Source: Aedes albopictus
Lineage: Eukaryota; Arthropoda; Insecta; Diptera; Culicidae
Reading direction: 5' to 3'
Length of the DNA stretch: 64,000 nt
NCBI RefSeq assembly: GCF_035046485.1
Contig: NC_085137.1
Coordinates: 499,182,536 to 499,246,535 of the forward strand
Both the position numbers and the translations under genes were made by a program. The notes beneath the pieces were generated by a model. It made no database searches, was not told where the DNA came from, and saw nothing but the letters and a program-made list of their open reading frames with translations. This document shows, piece after piece, positions 1 to 11,205 of this stretch. Numbering within the stretch: position 1 is the first letter of the stretch; every line of letters begins with the position of its first letter.

Positions 1-1240
1 GAAATTTCGGCAGGGATTTCTTCAAAAGTTGTTCCATTATTTATTTTAGATTATTTTAGAAGTTTTTCCAACAGTTCCTCAAGAAAGATTCCTCCAGGAA
101 CTCATCCTTGGGAATGTGCACCTGAAGGGACGCTGAAATCGGGGAACCTCTTGACTAACTAGCTCTGATTCTACCATGACAGCACTGGAAATAATTTATC
201 ACACATCTTACCAGTAATCAGCCGAAGCATTACAATGACCTTTTTGTGGAATTTGCTACAAATTTTGGAATTCAATCAGCAGGCATCTACCAAAAAATCT
301 CAGGAATATAGTACAATTCTCGGTGAGGAAGTCATTCGAAATGTTGAAAAAAGTTTGTTAGAAATTTTTGAGGGAAGATCTGGTGAATGAGCCGTTAGCA
401 TGCATCCGCCAAAAATGTTGTCATTTCTAAGAGATCTGGGAATGATCTCCAGGATCAATTTAAGAAAGAACTGCTGGAGTCTTCCTATACATCCTAGAGG
501 AATTCAGGAAAGAATTCCTGGAAGAATCCCAGAAGGTACTCCAGGAGGAATCTCGGAATTTTAAGAAGAAGGAATCTCAGAAGAAGCTCCTTGAAAAATC
601 CCAGAAGACTCTTGAAGAAATCCTAATCGGACGGAGTGAATTCCGAAAGTAACTTCTGGAAGAATACCGGTAGAAATTACGGATGAAATTTCTGAAAGGG
701 AATATCTTTGAAGAACTCTTGGATAAATCCCATAAGCAACTCCTGGTCAATCTTAGAAAAATTTGGAGGAATCCCAGAAGAAACTCCGGGAGGTATCCGT
801 GAAAAAAGACTTCAAGACTTCAACACCTTGAGGAATCTCAGAAAGAACTCCTCAAAAAAACCAGAAAAAAACTTTTAAATAAAAAAAATAAAACTGCTGA
901 AGGAATTCTTAAAAAAAGGGAAATCATTAAATGAACTTCTTGACGAATCCAAGAAGAAACTGCTTTAGGATTCCCAGAATTAATTCCCGGAGAAACACCT
1001 AAAGAAACTGCTGAATTAATTTCAGTAGGAGCTCCTGGGAGTCGTCGAAGGAACCACCCGAGAATCTTAGGAAGAACTTTTAGATTAATCTCTGAAGACA
1101 CTCCTGGAGGAATTTCAGAAAGAGCTCCTAAATGAATCTCAGAAAAAAAACTCTAAGAAGAATCTGAAAAATAATTTCCGTAAGAAAATAAAAAGAAATT
1201 TATGGGGGAGTTCACAAGGAATATCTGAAGGGATGCCTGA
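1..1240. repeat. Degenerate GGAATTC-type minisatellite
   Basis: The stretch is built from imperfect short units around 'ggaattcctgga' and 'gaggaatctcagaagaa', spaced about 12-30 bases apart. The same family recurs at many places in this window. Short frames rich in Pro-Gly-Ile arise from it in several phases and both strands, so they are not genes. No inverted ends or TSD were found. The left edge runs off the window. Confidence 0.7.
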
Positions 1241-1682
1241 CGAAATTTATGGAGGATTATCACTCTGCAACAGGCGAATTTGCTACTAGCTGAAGTTCAC
1301 CTAGTTGCCTATGGCTGTATATATAAAAATAAATAAACAAAAAAAAAATTATCAGTTATTTTATAGTGATGAAGACGTATGGTCATTACATACAAAAACG
1401 GCTTGAAGAACATTTCTAATTTTTCGATATGTTAGATTTGTTATGTAAAAATAGTTCAATAGCGGATGTTTTATGTAACTGTCAATGAAGCACGGCAAAA
1501 GATTACGCCAATGCATTTCATGTTCAATAACAGGGAAGGAGACTTGTTGACTAGGTTGCTAAGAATGGCGAGATCCTGATCGAACTTTAACACTCCTACG
1601 ATGTTACCTAGGGGCACCATTATGATGTAGCGCACGTTCAGTGAGCCTATCTGGGTCATATTAACCGCAAAATCTTACTTGA
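1241..1682. other. AT-rich spacer, no recognised gene
   Basis: No coding frame with recognisable homology. It contains an A-rich run near 1328-1350 and nothing else I can name. Confidence 0.5.
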
Positions 1683-1690
1683 ATTAAACC

Positions 1691-2951
1691 TAAAGTGACC
1701 AGACGTTCCGCGTTTCGCGGGACAGTCCCGCATTTTGACCAAATGTCCCGCGACAAATTATGTCCCGCGAAATGTCCCGCGTTCGTCTCAAATCGTAAAA
1801 ATGTCCCGCGTTTGAATAAAATTCAACAAGCTTTCAAAATATTGTAGTAACTTCAAAGCCAAAATAGTCAAACCGGTTTTGTACAAAGCACAAGTCACAT
1901 CAAACATATTAACGAAACTTTCAACATCAGAGTTCAAAAACTGAAAGATTTTTGCAAGAAAGTACATAAAGATTCTGGGTTACAGTAAAGTTTGAACTGT
2001 TGAAAGTTTTTATTATCGAGCGATAGCAGTCCAGCATTTTTTTTATTTTTAAAGAAAAAAATTCGAATACATATTTGGTTGGTTTTTATGCACAGTCAGG
2101 CAGCATCATTATACAGTTCGGTGAAGAAAATAGAGAGTGACAAGAGTACAATTACAAAAGTAGTAGACGAAACTGTCTCAAGTTCAAACTTCAGGGTAGA
2201 AAACTGCTTTCAATACTATGTAAGTGCGCAATGCGTACAGTTAGATGAACAATCTGGAGGGATATCGTTGCCCAAAGTTAAAATCTTTCCAAGCTCATAG
2301 TAAACTTTTATCGGAAATTTATTTTGACTGTGTTATTTTTTTTTTTTTCAAATGGGTGAATATCTAAACCTTCATTGACTGGCAGGCGGTTCAAACGAGT
2401 ACGCCCGTAAATTAAATTCATTCAAAAAGTTAATCAATGTTGACAGAGAAGCATTCGTGCTACTAAAGGAAATAGTACGCAAATGACAAAATTGGACAAG
2501 CAGAAGCTAGATTGGTTAACATTTTCAGACACTTTGAGGGTAATAATAACCTCAAAAAATTGTAGAGTTCTCGTCATGCTTGTCAGACAAAAATGCTGTA
2601 ATAAACGATTTTTGTTTCAGTTGTGTACGAAGTTCGAACCACCTTGATTTTAATTTTTAAAGCAATTGAGAGTTGAAAAATTAAATCCATGATTAAATCC
2701 ATTTTTGACAGCTAGATTTGATTATCAGGTTTCTTTTAAAGACTGTAGAAAAATGTTTATGAGTTCCACTTCTGCGAAGCTCACAACGCAGAAAAATATG
2801 CTTGGTAGAAGAAATGAGTGCTTCGTATTCTACGAACAAAAAAAAATCGCTATGTTATTCGTTAACAAAAAAAAAAAAAGATCATGATTTCACCTTACCA
2901 TCTTTCCAAATCAATGTCCCGCGTTGGAGCTCTGATCATCTGGTCACTTTA
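1691..2951. mobile_element. hAT-like non-autonomous DNA transposon
   Basis: The ends form a 13-bp inverted repeat, TAAAGTGACCAGA and its complement. They are flanked by an exact 8-bp direct repeat, ATTAAACC, at 1683-1690 and 2952-2959. An 8-bp TSD with TA..G-type termini is the hAT signature. The left subterminal part and one right-hand site carry repeated TGTCCCGCG motifs, plausible transposase-binding sites. No transposase frame survives; the longest internal frame, about 73 codons at 2079-2300, resembles nothing I know. I infer a decayed or non-autonomous copy. Confidence 0.75.
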
Positions 2952-2959
2952 ATTAAACC

Positions 2960-3689
2960 ATTAAACTGTGCAACCAAAACATGCGCAACAGTGACTCTTC
3001 TTGTACATGTTGCTTGGGGTAACGCTATAACACGGTTTTCCGGTGAAAGTATTAAGACTGAATTAAATATTAAGTGTTCGGATCACAAACAAGATCCCAA
3101 CTAACATTTTCAGCGCTATAAGCTTCAGCCATTTGCTTTCTGCTGTGTAACAGTCGAATTAAAGCAGTGAACGATGAATAAAAATGAAGCTAGTCAAATA
3201 TAAGCCATAATGTAATACACAGCTGCAAAGCAAGGACCATACAACTACCCAACTCGGTTTTCTGAAACCAATCACTAGTTGGTGGAGCTGCTTTTACTAT
3301 ACTCTATTATAACTCCGGAAAATGTTCCGGAAGATATTAAAGTTCGAACTAATAGATAGAAGTCGCCACTAATAAAAATAGCTGCTACTATACAGTACAA
3401 TGTGTTATGCTGACAAATCCACAAACCAACAGTGCCGTTATGCGATATCATTACAGCTAGAAGCTGTAATAAAGAAACTGTTGGTATACCAAATCGGCAT
3501 GTCGGATGTAAACATTATTGTCAAAACAAACTTTAAGCGGGACATATAGCTACTACACAAATATTTTACTGCTATCCATCTCTTCGCTGTGGAATTATTT
3601 GGGTTACTTTTATTGCTCTTTAATCCGGCTCCGAAAGATTTACCGGAGAAGTGCAAATCGAATAAGAGTCCCAACCTAGGTCCCAACTG
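2960..3689. other. Unassigned intergenic sequence
   Basis: Contains scattered short palindromes, for example CCGGAAaatgTTCCGG near 3315-3330, and no recognised gene or complete element. Small partial repeats similar to the 'cagctagaagctgt' stretch near 4220 occur, so degraded MITEs are likely. Confidence 0.4.
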
Positions 3690-4126
3690 CTCATAATCGC
3701 ATAGTTGACGTAACCACCATTGACAATGGCAGCACTCACAAGCTAATATCTATGAAATGTGCATAATTTTGACCAGTTTTATTCAATAGAGCACAATTAG
3801 ATCACTATACACTCAATCCTGAATTGCTTGTTCAGCACTTTTTTGACGAAAATAGAACAGCAGAACTATTTCGGTAGCTTTGGTAATCGATTTTACTGAG
3901 GCTCAGTACACAAACTGTCAAAACCGGGTGCAAAAGGTAAACAAAGCAGTTTAGCTGTATTGAGCTGTTCTATTTTTGTCAAAAAATTATCGAACACGGT
4001 ATTCCAAATTAAGTGTGTAGCTAGATATCAACGTAAAAAAATCAACTTTTTATTAATCATTGTTAAAATTTAAAAAGTGTGCTGAAAACTACAGTGCGCT
4101 TACGTCAACTATGCGATTATGGGCAG
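3690..4126. mobile_element. MITE with 22-bp inverted ends
   Basis: The left end CATAATCGCATAGTTGACGT is repeated in reverse complement at about 4100-4122. The interior is AT-rich and non-coding. No clear TSD could be fixed, so the boundary is approximate and the superfamily is unassigned. Confidence 0.6.
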
Positions 4127-4244
4127 CCAACCAGCTGCTTTTATTCAGTACGTTTTGTAAAGTTGCCAAATACACAAAACAGCAGCACGCCGTAGCTGTT
4201 TAAAGAACATTCTTTCAGCTAGAAGCTGTGACGAAGAACCTGTT

Positions 4245-4591
4245 CACTGAAAAGCGGCTTGCAGTAATGACAAGCATAAAAATGTTTTTAAATTTACCAT
4301 GGAAAAACATTATCATCGACCCACCAACGCTTCTTGTGTGCGTTTTGTTTCTTCTTACATCAACCGGTTCGATAGCCGTGTGGTAGCATGCGAGCCTGGT
4401 GATGTCAAGGTTCTTGGTACGAATCCGGTTGCCAACAGAAACTTTTTTTAATTGAAAATCGAGTCCATGGTAAAATTGAAAACATAATTCTGTTGAATTG
4501 AAACGAAATTCAGTCTGCAGAAATTTAGTGGCGTTGTGTATTTAAATTGAGCCTCAGAATAGTAATTTTCACCGCAAGCTGCCGTTCAGTG
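4245..4591 (+). mobile_element. MITE with embedded tRNA-like promoter, copy 1
   Basis: A 347-bp element begins CACTGAAAAGCGGCTTGCAG and ends with the imperfect reverse complement (CTGCCGTTCAGTG). Inside, at about 4338-4440, lies a tRNA-like stretch with an A-box (TAGCCGTGTGGTAGCATGC) and a B-box (GGTACGAATCC, one change from GGTTCGAATCC). A second, inverted copy of the whole unit lies at 7186-7532. Flanking dinucleotides are TT on both sides, so the TSD is uncertain in this copy. Confidence 0.7.
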
Positions 4592-5249
4592 TTGGCGCAA
4601 CCACACAGCTTGTTCAATGTAAACATAACTGCGTATGACGATTCACAAGCTTTTGCAGCAAGATCATGTTGGGTGAGGTTTCTTGTGACACAATTATAAA
4701 GCCTTGTCTGGAGTTAAAAAAGTACTATTTTCTATGATTACATACAGCAGATCGGGAGTTCGATTCCAAGCAGCGGCAAGTACTTCAAGCAATAGTTCCA
4801 GTTCCACATGTCGTGTCACGGTATCCATAACCTAACTATATTTAATCGACTAATTTGGGGGTGCCGTATGACTATTATTTAACAACTGAGAAAAGGCTGA
4901 AAAAGCGCCTTCTCAAGATGTTATTCAGTTAGCGGTTACATAGGGGTCGAGAAAAGAGCTATGATTCGGTGGCATAGAAGCTCGCACAGCATTATACATA
5001 CATGTGGATTAGGTTCGCCAGATTCATTGGCATAGGTCTTGCATAGAAGCTTCCGTCCATATGTACAACACAGTAACTCAGCATCAAGCCGTATTGAGGA
5101 CGCTTAGTTGACGTTTGCATTCACAATAAATGTTAGTTGGGTTATTCGTGACCTTAAAAGGATTGAAGCAGCTTGAGGCACTTATATTTACTGTTTAAAA
5201 TGTCCCTCGAAGTAACAATTTGAAGATCTAGCGTACTGAGAAACGGAAC
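4592..5249. other. Unassigned intergenic sequence
   Basis: No recognised gene, repeat boundary or RNA. Short unrelated frames only. Confidence 0.4.
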
Positions 5250-5251
5250 TA

Positions 5252-5440
5252 GGGTGACGATGGGTATTATCGGTAGGTTTGTTCTCTTCGTCATGGGGAG
5301 TTTGTGTCGGCCAAATTTTCTGAAACTTGGTCATATAATTCAACTTGGTTGGGAAGTATTTGAGGCCAACTCTGAGTTCAATAGCTTAAAAAAAAACCAT
5401 GACGAAGAGAACAAAACTGCCGAAAATAAACATTTTCCCC
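5252..5440. mobile_element. TA-flanked MITE, GGGTGACGATGGG family, copy 1
   Basis: A 189-bp unit starts GGGTGACGATGGGTATTATC and ends CCCC, with TA at 5250-5251 and 5441-5442. The subterminal arm TTTGTTCTCTTCGTCATGG recurs in reverse complement at about 5398-5416. A second copy lies at 46965-47154. Small size, inverted ends and a TA target fit Tc1/mariner-type MITEs. The apparent frame starting 'MTMGII' arises from the repeat. Confidence 0.85.
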
Positions 5441-5442
5441 TA

Positions 5443-5787
5443 TTTCCACACAATCACGTATGCTCTTTGGCTTGACGGACGAAATAACGTAGGACAGTGG
5501 AGGAACCTGCCCTTGAGCTCCGACAGTATTCAGTAATTCCTCGCATGGTTCAAACAACTATTCTCCCGAAAATGTAAACAATTTGAATGTGCTGCACCAT
5601 CCACGGGAGGCAAAGTGGGTTTCCTCCTCTCGGGATCCACATTGCAATGCAGCAGCGTAACGAACAAACGAACTCCCCCAGCCCACCAACCATCACCCAC
5701 CCGGTTTTGGGATGTAACCGCATTCCGTATTCATATTCAACCTTGGCCCCCAACCCATTTTTCAATGCATGGTACCTTGCTGGTTCA
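5443..5787. other. GC-richer unique sequence, no supported gene
   Basis: Both strands are open for 60-160 codons across this block. The longest frame (minus, 5550-6032) runs through the end of the neighbouring transposon and matches no family I recognise. I treat it as non-coding. Confidence 0.4.
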
Positions 5788-5789
5788 TA

Positions 5790-7537
5790 GGGTAAGGGAG
5801 GTATTTTGGACCCCTTTAGGAAGTGGATGAACAATTCAGCGAAAAAAGAAGGTTCCCACTTCAAAATATGGATAATTTCAGTAGGCATTACGTAGAGCAA
5901 CAAGTTTTCTGTCGAAAAAGGCCAAACAGAACTCAAAATTGGTGTAGTAAATACAAGAAATATCAAAACTCCTGAAGGATCTCGGGCTTCTATTTTGGAC
6001 CACCTGATTTTATTTTGGACCACCAAGTGCACATATTTTGGCCCACCAAATTAAACTTCAATTGATTCATGAAATGAAAGCCACCTCAGCAAAAATTTAA
6101 AAATAGTTAAAACTACGTGAAGTTTACATCTTTTCTATTAATTTTTTGAGGCAGGGAACGTTTAAAAATTACGTAACGGTAAAAAAAGATGAAATTTTGT
6201 TGCAATTGCCAGTTTTTACGCATTGTACTATTATGTTTCATAAAAAAAATGTGACGCGAAACGTGTATTTATTAACTATTGCATGACGTCAGTCACTATG
6301 TATAAATTACGTAACGCTTAATAGGAAGTGTGGAAGTCTAGTGATTTTGCTAAGTATAAAGACGTTCCACACATATTTAATGAGTGGAAAGGCCATCAAA
6401 AATAAAGTAATTTGAATGATACGTAATTTGTCAAACATACATTAGATAACACATTGTCGCAGTCATCAACTGATTGCCGAGAAGGACAACTTTTCTAAAC
6501 TGGATGTCTAAACACCTGAAAATTTCAACTTGTCGACAAGTTGTTAGGACACAAACCGAATCGAAATTTTTAACTTGGCGAAAAGTTGTTAGAACAAATC
6601 GAACCCACAACAATCTCATTGTAAAATAAACGTATAATAACCCAGATCACGGGAGGTCCCAACTTATTCTATTTATATGTTTTTAGAGTACATTACATTG
6701 GCATGAATATTTTGTCCCTTAAGGAGGAACTGGAGAGATGGATCTGACAGGTGGTCCAAAATATGTCCACATCTGATTATGTTGAACATATTTTGGCCAT
6801 ACCTCAAACCACCATTTTAGTGAATATTATCACTCCACCGAGGTTAAGAACAGTTTATTTTGAGTTCTTACAAGGCCCTAACTACATTCACATGAAATAA
6901 ATATTTACTTGTAAAATTTAATACCTCTTAGAAGCCGACTACAAATTTGTCACCTTCTTTGTTTTTGGTGCTTTTCCGTGCGTTTCATTGGAAGTGAAAA
7001 CATTTTCTCTATTTTTGATACTGAACAGCATATTTAACTGACATCCAAAATAAAGGTCATCACATAATTGAATACTTTTCGTGTTCCAATAAAAAATACC
7101 AAGATTTAGTAGAGATTATGTGATAAATATCATAAAACTCCCTAGGTGGGCCAAAATACCTGCCCGGTCCAAAATACCTCCACTACACTGAACGGCGGCA
7201 TGCGGTGAAAATTACTATTCTGAGGGTCAATTTAAATGCACAACGCCACTAAATTTGTGCAGACTGAGTTTCGTTTTAATTCAACAGAATTATGTTTTCA
7301 ATTTTACCATGGACTCGATTTTCAATTAAAAAAAGTTTCTGTTGGCAACCGGATTCGAACCAAGAATCTTGACATCACCAGGCTCGCACGCTACCACTCG
7401 GCTATCGAACCGGTTGATGTGAGAAGAAACAAAACGCACACAAGAAGCGTTGGTGGGTCGATGATCATGTTTTGCCATGGTAAATTTAAAAACATTTTTG
7501 TGCTTTTCATTACTGCAAGGCTCCTTTCAGTGTACCC
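5790..7537. mobile_element. TA-flanked inverted-repeat element with nested MITE
   Basis: The left end GGGTAAGGGAGGTATTTTGG pairs with a right end that is split by a younger insertion: CCAAAATACCTCCAC, then the insert at 7186-7532, then TACCC. Removing the insert and one TA copy restores matching inverted ends. TA flanks at 5788-5789 and 7538-7539 give the TSD. Without the insert the element is about 1.4 kb. Motifs like 'attttggaccacc' recur inside near both ends. No transposase frame is visible. Confidence 0.75.
7186..7532 (-). mobile_element. MITE with embedded tRNA-like promoter, copy 2
   Basis: This is the inverted counterpart of the unit at 4245-4591, inserted in the right end of the 5790-7537 element with a TA duplication at 7184-7185 and 7533-7534. 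Ends are CACTGAACGGCGGCATGCGG and a related reverse complement. On the minus strand the tRNA-like core at about 7345-7430 shows an A-box (TAGCCGAGTGGTAGCGTGC) and a B-box (GGTTCGAATCC) in good condition, better than copy 1. Confidence 0.8.
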
Positions 7538-7539
7538 TA

Positions 7540-8204
7540 TGCACTCAAAATGTTCTCTTGCTGCGAAAGCTTCACCATAATTTCGTGCCAGAATCTCAGC
7601 GAAAGTATAAATCACTATTTGGGTGGATTTGAGTGGGGCCTTGAGCGTTGCTCGTATCCATTATGTTACGGCTTTTTATGATATAACTAACGATGCGATT
7701 GCACTTTCATTCAAAATGAGTAGGACCGGTGGAAATGGGGATGGGTAACCTTCTTTTTAAAGCTTTCATGACTATTTAAAGAGACCACGTGGCTTGTACA
7801 GCACTTCACATTGGTCTATTTCCAAAAACGCTGATGGTCAGAAATACGAACTATCAATCAGTAGAACCTAAACCACAATATTTCGCCATGATACAATGTT
7901 CACCGAGTGCTCACTAGATGCGATCTGTCCGTCCAGACCCACAATCCACAAGACAACAAACTCAAACATCGCCCGGTAAGCTAGAGGCAGAACGTGAAGC
8001 TCAAATAAACAATCTGCTAATTGTTTGAACACGTCTGTCATCAACGCGAGCGGTGTTCGCTCGTGGTTATCTCGCCGGCTGGATCGGTTTCTTCGGTTTT
8101 CACCTCGTTCTTGTCGTGCGATCTCATGATGATGATGCACTAGTACTACTACCTTCTATCGATGGGGTTACCAACAAGCTGAAAGTGAAGCCCGTCTGCA
8201 TCGC
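7540..8204. other. Unassigned sequence with GC-richer block
   Basis: About 7900-8110 is GC-richer and open on both strands, but no protein family is recognisable. It adjoins the repeated coding-like block at 8205-8335. Confidence 0.4.
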
Positions 8205-8335
8205 ACAATGTGTGTTTAACCCACGAGCGATCGCGCTGTTGTATTTTGTACAACACGTTGAAAAAATCTCGCTTTTTGTACTCAGCATTAGCGTGGTGCT
8301 GACGCAGGTAGTCAACCGCGCGAGTTACGGAAGGT
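8205..8335 (+). other. Repeated coding-like block, copy 1
   Basis: The plus frame reads IALLYFVQHVEKISLFVLS, and an inverted second copy at 24895-25015 reads IALLYFVQHVQKITLFVLS. The two DNA copies differ at scattered positions while this frame stays open and hydrophobic in both. It may be a fragment of an unrecognised gene or transposon protein, or just a dispersed repeat that happens to be open. I recognise no family. Confidence 0.5.
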
Positions 8336-8577
8336 TAATAGAAGCAGGTGGGTCAAATGTGGTTGTGTAGTTGTTGTATTCTTCTTTCAGTTTCATGGTC
8401 CAACTCAAAGTGACTCGAGTATACCAAAGTGGCGATTCCTTGTCGTTTTGACCATTCTCCTCGGGGACGACACAAGTTTTCACAAACCCAAAAAAGTCTT
8501 TCTTGTACACTAAGTGTACTAAGTTCACTCAAAAAACGATTTTTCGAAAAAAGACTCGGAGGATCAAGTCGCATATA

Positions 8578-8617
8578 GTCTAGTCTAATCTACACATACA
8601 CAGCCATCACTTGGAAA
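8578..8617 (-). mobile_element. 40-bp retroinsertion of a LINE 3' end
   Basis: A 23-24 bp direct repeat starting ACTCGGAGGATCAAGTCG occurs at 8554-8577 and 8618-8641. Between the copies sits only about 40 bp, which on the minus strand matches the end of the LINE-like tail at about 61326-61363 (CCAAG.GATGGCTGTGTATG followed by TAGAC-type repeats). A long TSD plus a 3' tail indicates target-primed reverse transcription with extreme 5' truncation. Confidence 0.75.
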
Positions 8618-8641
8618 ACTCGGAGGATCAAGTCGCATATA

Positions 8642-8730
8642 CCAATAAACTCACTTCGACGAATTGAGATTGTCTGCATGTGTGTAAGTATGTGTGTATG
8701 TATGTATGTCTGTGCGCAAAATAAGTTCAC
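8642..8730. repeat. Dispersed repeat with GT microsatellite, copy 1
   Basis: The segment 'taccaataaactcacttcgacgaa' followed by a GT/AT-rich microsatellite is related to 63408-63500. The upstream part is interrupted by the 40-bp retroinsertion. Confidence 0.6.
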
Positions 8731-8857
8731 TCATTTTTAAGGCACTTCCCATTGGCCGATTATGACTCGAATCGAACCGGAATTTTACCGCATTGTTTGC
8801 TATTGAAAATAGTTCGGATCGGTCAAGGCGTGCCGGAGTAATGTTAATTTCAGTGAG

Positions 8858-9035
8858 CACTTCCACAGTTATTAATTGAAGTGCTTCCTTTGCCTGCCAT
8901 TGCATGAATTTGTACTTTGCGAAGCATGTACAATGATACACTATGCCCAGGGAGTCGAGAATTTTTTCCCGGCTGGAACGGGAATCGATCCCGCCTTCTC
9001 CGGATTGGCGATCCATAGGCGGCACTAGGCTAACT
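8858..9035 (-). mobile_element. tRNA-derived SINE, Feilai-related
   Basis: Read on the minus strand it has a tRNA-like head (A-box region TTAGCCTAGTG, B-box GGGATCGATTCCCG) and then a body with GGCAGGCAAAGGAAGC and AACTGTGGAAGTGCTCACTG. The last motif is shared with the Feilai copies at 26652 and 55183. The tRNA part differs from those copies, so this is a diverged subfamily. The body is truncated soon after the shared motif. Confidence 0.7.
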
Positions 9036-9039
9036 GGAG

Positions 9040-9618
9040 ACTCGGCGTGTTACAAAGAACAAATTATGATTTTAATTATCGTCACAGAAACTTGAGCGCT
9101 CAATGTTGATGATCACGCTATATTTTTCAAAGGTGGTGGTAGTGAGCAAACGTCAAATGACGACAAAAACGATGCGGGTGTTGTGCGTTTTTTTTTAACA
9201 ATAGAGTATTTGAACATACAGTTAAGTTAAAAAAAAAAACGATAAGAAAGGTGTAGAGACGTCTGTTTGTCTGTGGCAGTAATACAGGAAATACCTTTTC
9301 ACCACTTTCACCTCAGATTGCTCCCATTGTGCATGGCTTCTGGTTGGATGCCGTGAATAATTTAAGAGGCAATGTAAACATAAGTAACTTCTCGAGTTAG
9401 CTCCCATAGAAGAGGCAGGCAATCACGCCCGCCGCCCAGCTCGTTTGTCACAGATTGGCGATTGGCTGGAACTGAGCTGCGATTGATTAATTCAGGATGC
9501 GCACAGTAATTTGTGAAGGCTTTATCGAATGCGTGTGAGATGTTGCTTATCCTGACATTTGTAGCGTAAGATGGATTACCTTTATATTCGTAATAAAAAC
9601 CAATATGAAAATCGCATA
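9040..9618. other. Unassigned intergenic sequence
   Basis: No gene or defined element recognised; a poly-A/T run lies at 9185-9245. Confidence 0.4.
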
Positions 9619-10202
9619 AAGGGTGAGTCGATCATTATTGTGCCATTTTCAAACTAACGTAACTTTTTTCCTACTTCACCAAAATCAACCAAACTTTGCA
9701 CAGTTTCTCCTTATAGTATATTGTTTACATATAATTAATTGAGCAGTTATCGATGAGATTCCGGTCGATATAGAAAAAATTTAGTTAACAGTTCTAAAAA
9801 AGATGTTGTACAATCACATGCTAAAATAAAAAATCATGGTACTACGCCAATTAATGATTATACATTATCAGATCTTCTTAATGTTCGTCAATAGGTTTCA
9901 GGAACGGTTGTCAGTGAAACATAAGCTTGGAGCTGGGTGAAAACCAGGCACGATACGCATAAACAAACCAGAGAGCTTTAATTATTTGTTTCAAGTGGAG
10001 CCTGAACATGTCCACATGGAGGGCGTTAATTGAAAATGTCGTGAATTTTATCAAAACGGATCCAAAATTTGAACCTATACCAAAATGTTGAAATACATAC
10101 ATATACTAAAGTACTGTAAAAATTTGGTTTCATTTCGTTAACTGTAGACAATTTGCGAGTCAGTTGAAGGTAGGGTGGCACAATAATTAACGACTCACCC
10201 TT
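9619..10202. mobile_element. TA-flanked MITE, AAGGGTGAGTCG family
   Basis: The 584-bp element has inverted ends AAGGGTGAGTCG, followed on both sides by ATTATTGTGCCA after small differences. TA lies at 9617-9618 and 10203-10204. The interior is AT-rich with only a chance 63-codon minus frame. Confidence 0.75.
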
Positions 10203-10719
10203 TAATACACGATATTACAAGTGATTCAACCACAGACAAACAGACACTACACTCAGTTCTCGCGATTAGTATCATAAGGACGTTACAGTAGTGATCAACT
10301 GCTTTTCGTCGTTTTTTTTTTGTTATTTTTTGTTTCTTCCAAGTATTGGGCAATAATGGCCAAATCGGCAAATTTCAATTTAAAGGCCTTACACTTCCAA
10401 TGATAAACCCAAAACATTATCATCAGTTCTCTGTTTGGGGATTTTGCTCATAATTGAGCTATTTTACCATTCACTTCGAGAAAATTTGATCTAAAGCCTA
10501 CCTATGACCAGTTAATGAGAACATATTTCTCGTTAGTAATTACCTGCTCATGGTTATAAGTATTGATCAACCGCTCATTGATGCAGAAATTTACGATGTT
10601 AGAAATTCTACGCATAGAGTTATGAATACAAGCTATCTGACACGTGATTCGACATGTTTTTCATAGGTCGGATAGAGCAATCCCAAGAAGTTGTTTCGTA
10701 CAGGGTGACTTCGGAAAAT

Positions 10720-10935
10720 GCCAATTGATATTCACCATGAATATCATTCGTGTTTTTCGAAGGTAATGCGTGACATTTATATTGAATATTCGAAAAAGAT
10801 CGGGGTTTCCGTTGCTTTCTTGTAGAGTTGATCTAGCCGCACAAGTTTTTCATATACCATATTCTCAGAATAAGCTTCTAAAATGAGCTGGATGTGGTTG
10901 AATTTAGAAATGTCAAAATTATAATTTCAGGACTG
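10720..10935 (+). repeat. Dispersed repeat, copy A
   Basis: Sequence from the 'aaaatgccaattg' region through 'tttagaaatgtcaaaatt' is alignable by eye to 28590-28790, sharing GATCTAGC, CATATACCATATT and GAGCTG.ATG blocks. Its class is unknown, and no TIR, TSD or protein was seen. Confidence 0.45.
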
Positions 10936-11124
10936 CTGGTAACTAGTGTTACTCCCGAGAAGAGGTGAAGGTAGATTTCACTTCACATGAATGTTTTTAT
11001 TTTTGGTCAGCCCATGTTGTGTGATTATTATACGTTAATGTACGTTAATATACGTTAGGCACAAATATGTCGAAAAATGGATAAATTGAGTTAAAAATGC
11101 GAAAAAAAAGTAGCGTTGTTCTTG

Positions 11125-11205
11125 TGGAAATTGAACCCACGACTCCCATATGAGCTAAACAGAGCGCGTTAACCATCTATGCCACATAACAGGTAACGAT
11201 TCTGT
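11125..11205 (-). mobile_element. tRNA-like SINE head
   Basis: On the minus strand there is an A-box-like TGGCATAGATGGTTAACGC and a B-box GGGTTCAATTTCC, spaced as in a tRNA. It lacks a convincing closed acceptor stem, so I call it a SINE head or tRNA pseudogene, not a functional tRNA. Confidence 0.5.

Noticed and set aside
5550..6032. 160-codon minus-strand frame
   Set aside because: It runs from unique DNA across the end of a TA-flanked transposon and matches no family.
7345..7430. True tRNA gene
   Set aside because: A- and B-boxes are present but acceptor pairing is poor and the sequence lies inside a repeated inverted-end element.
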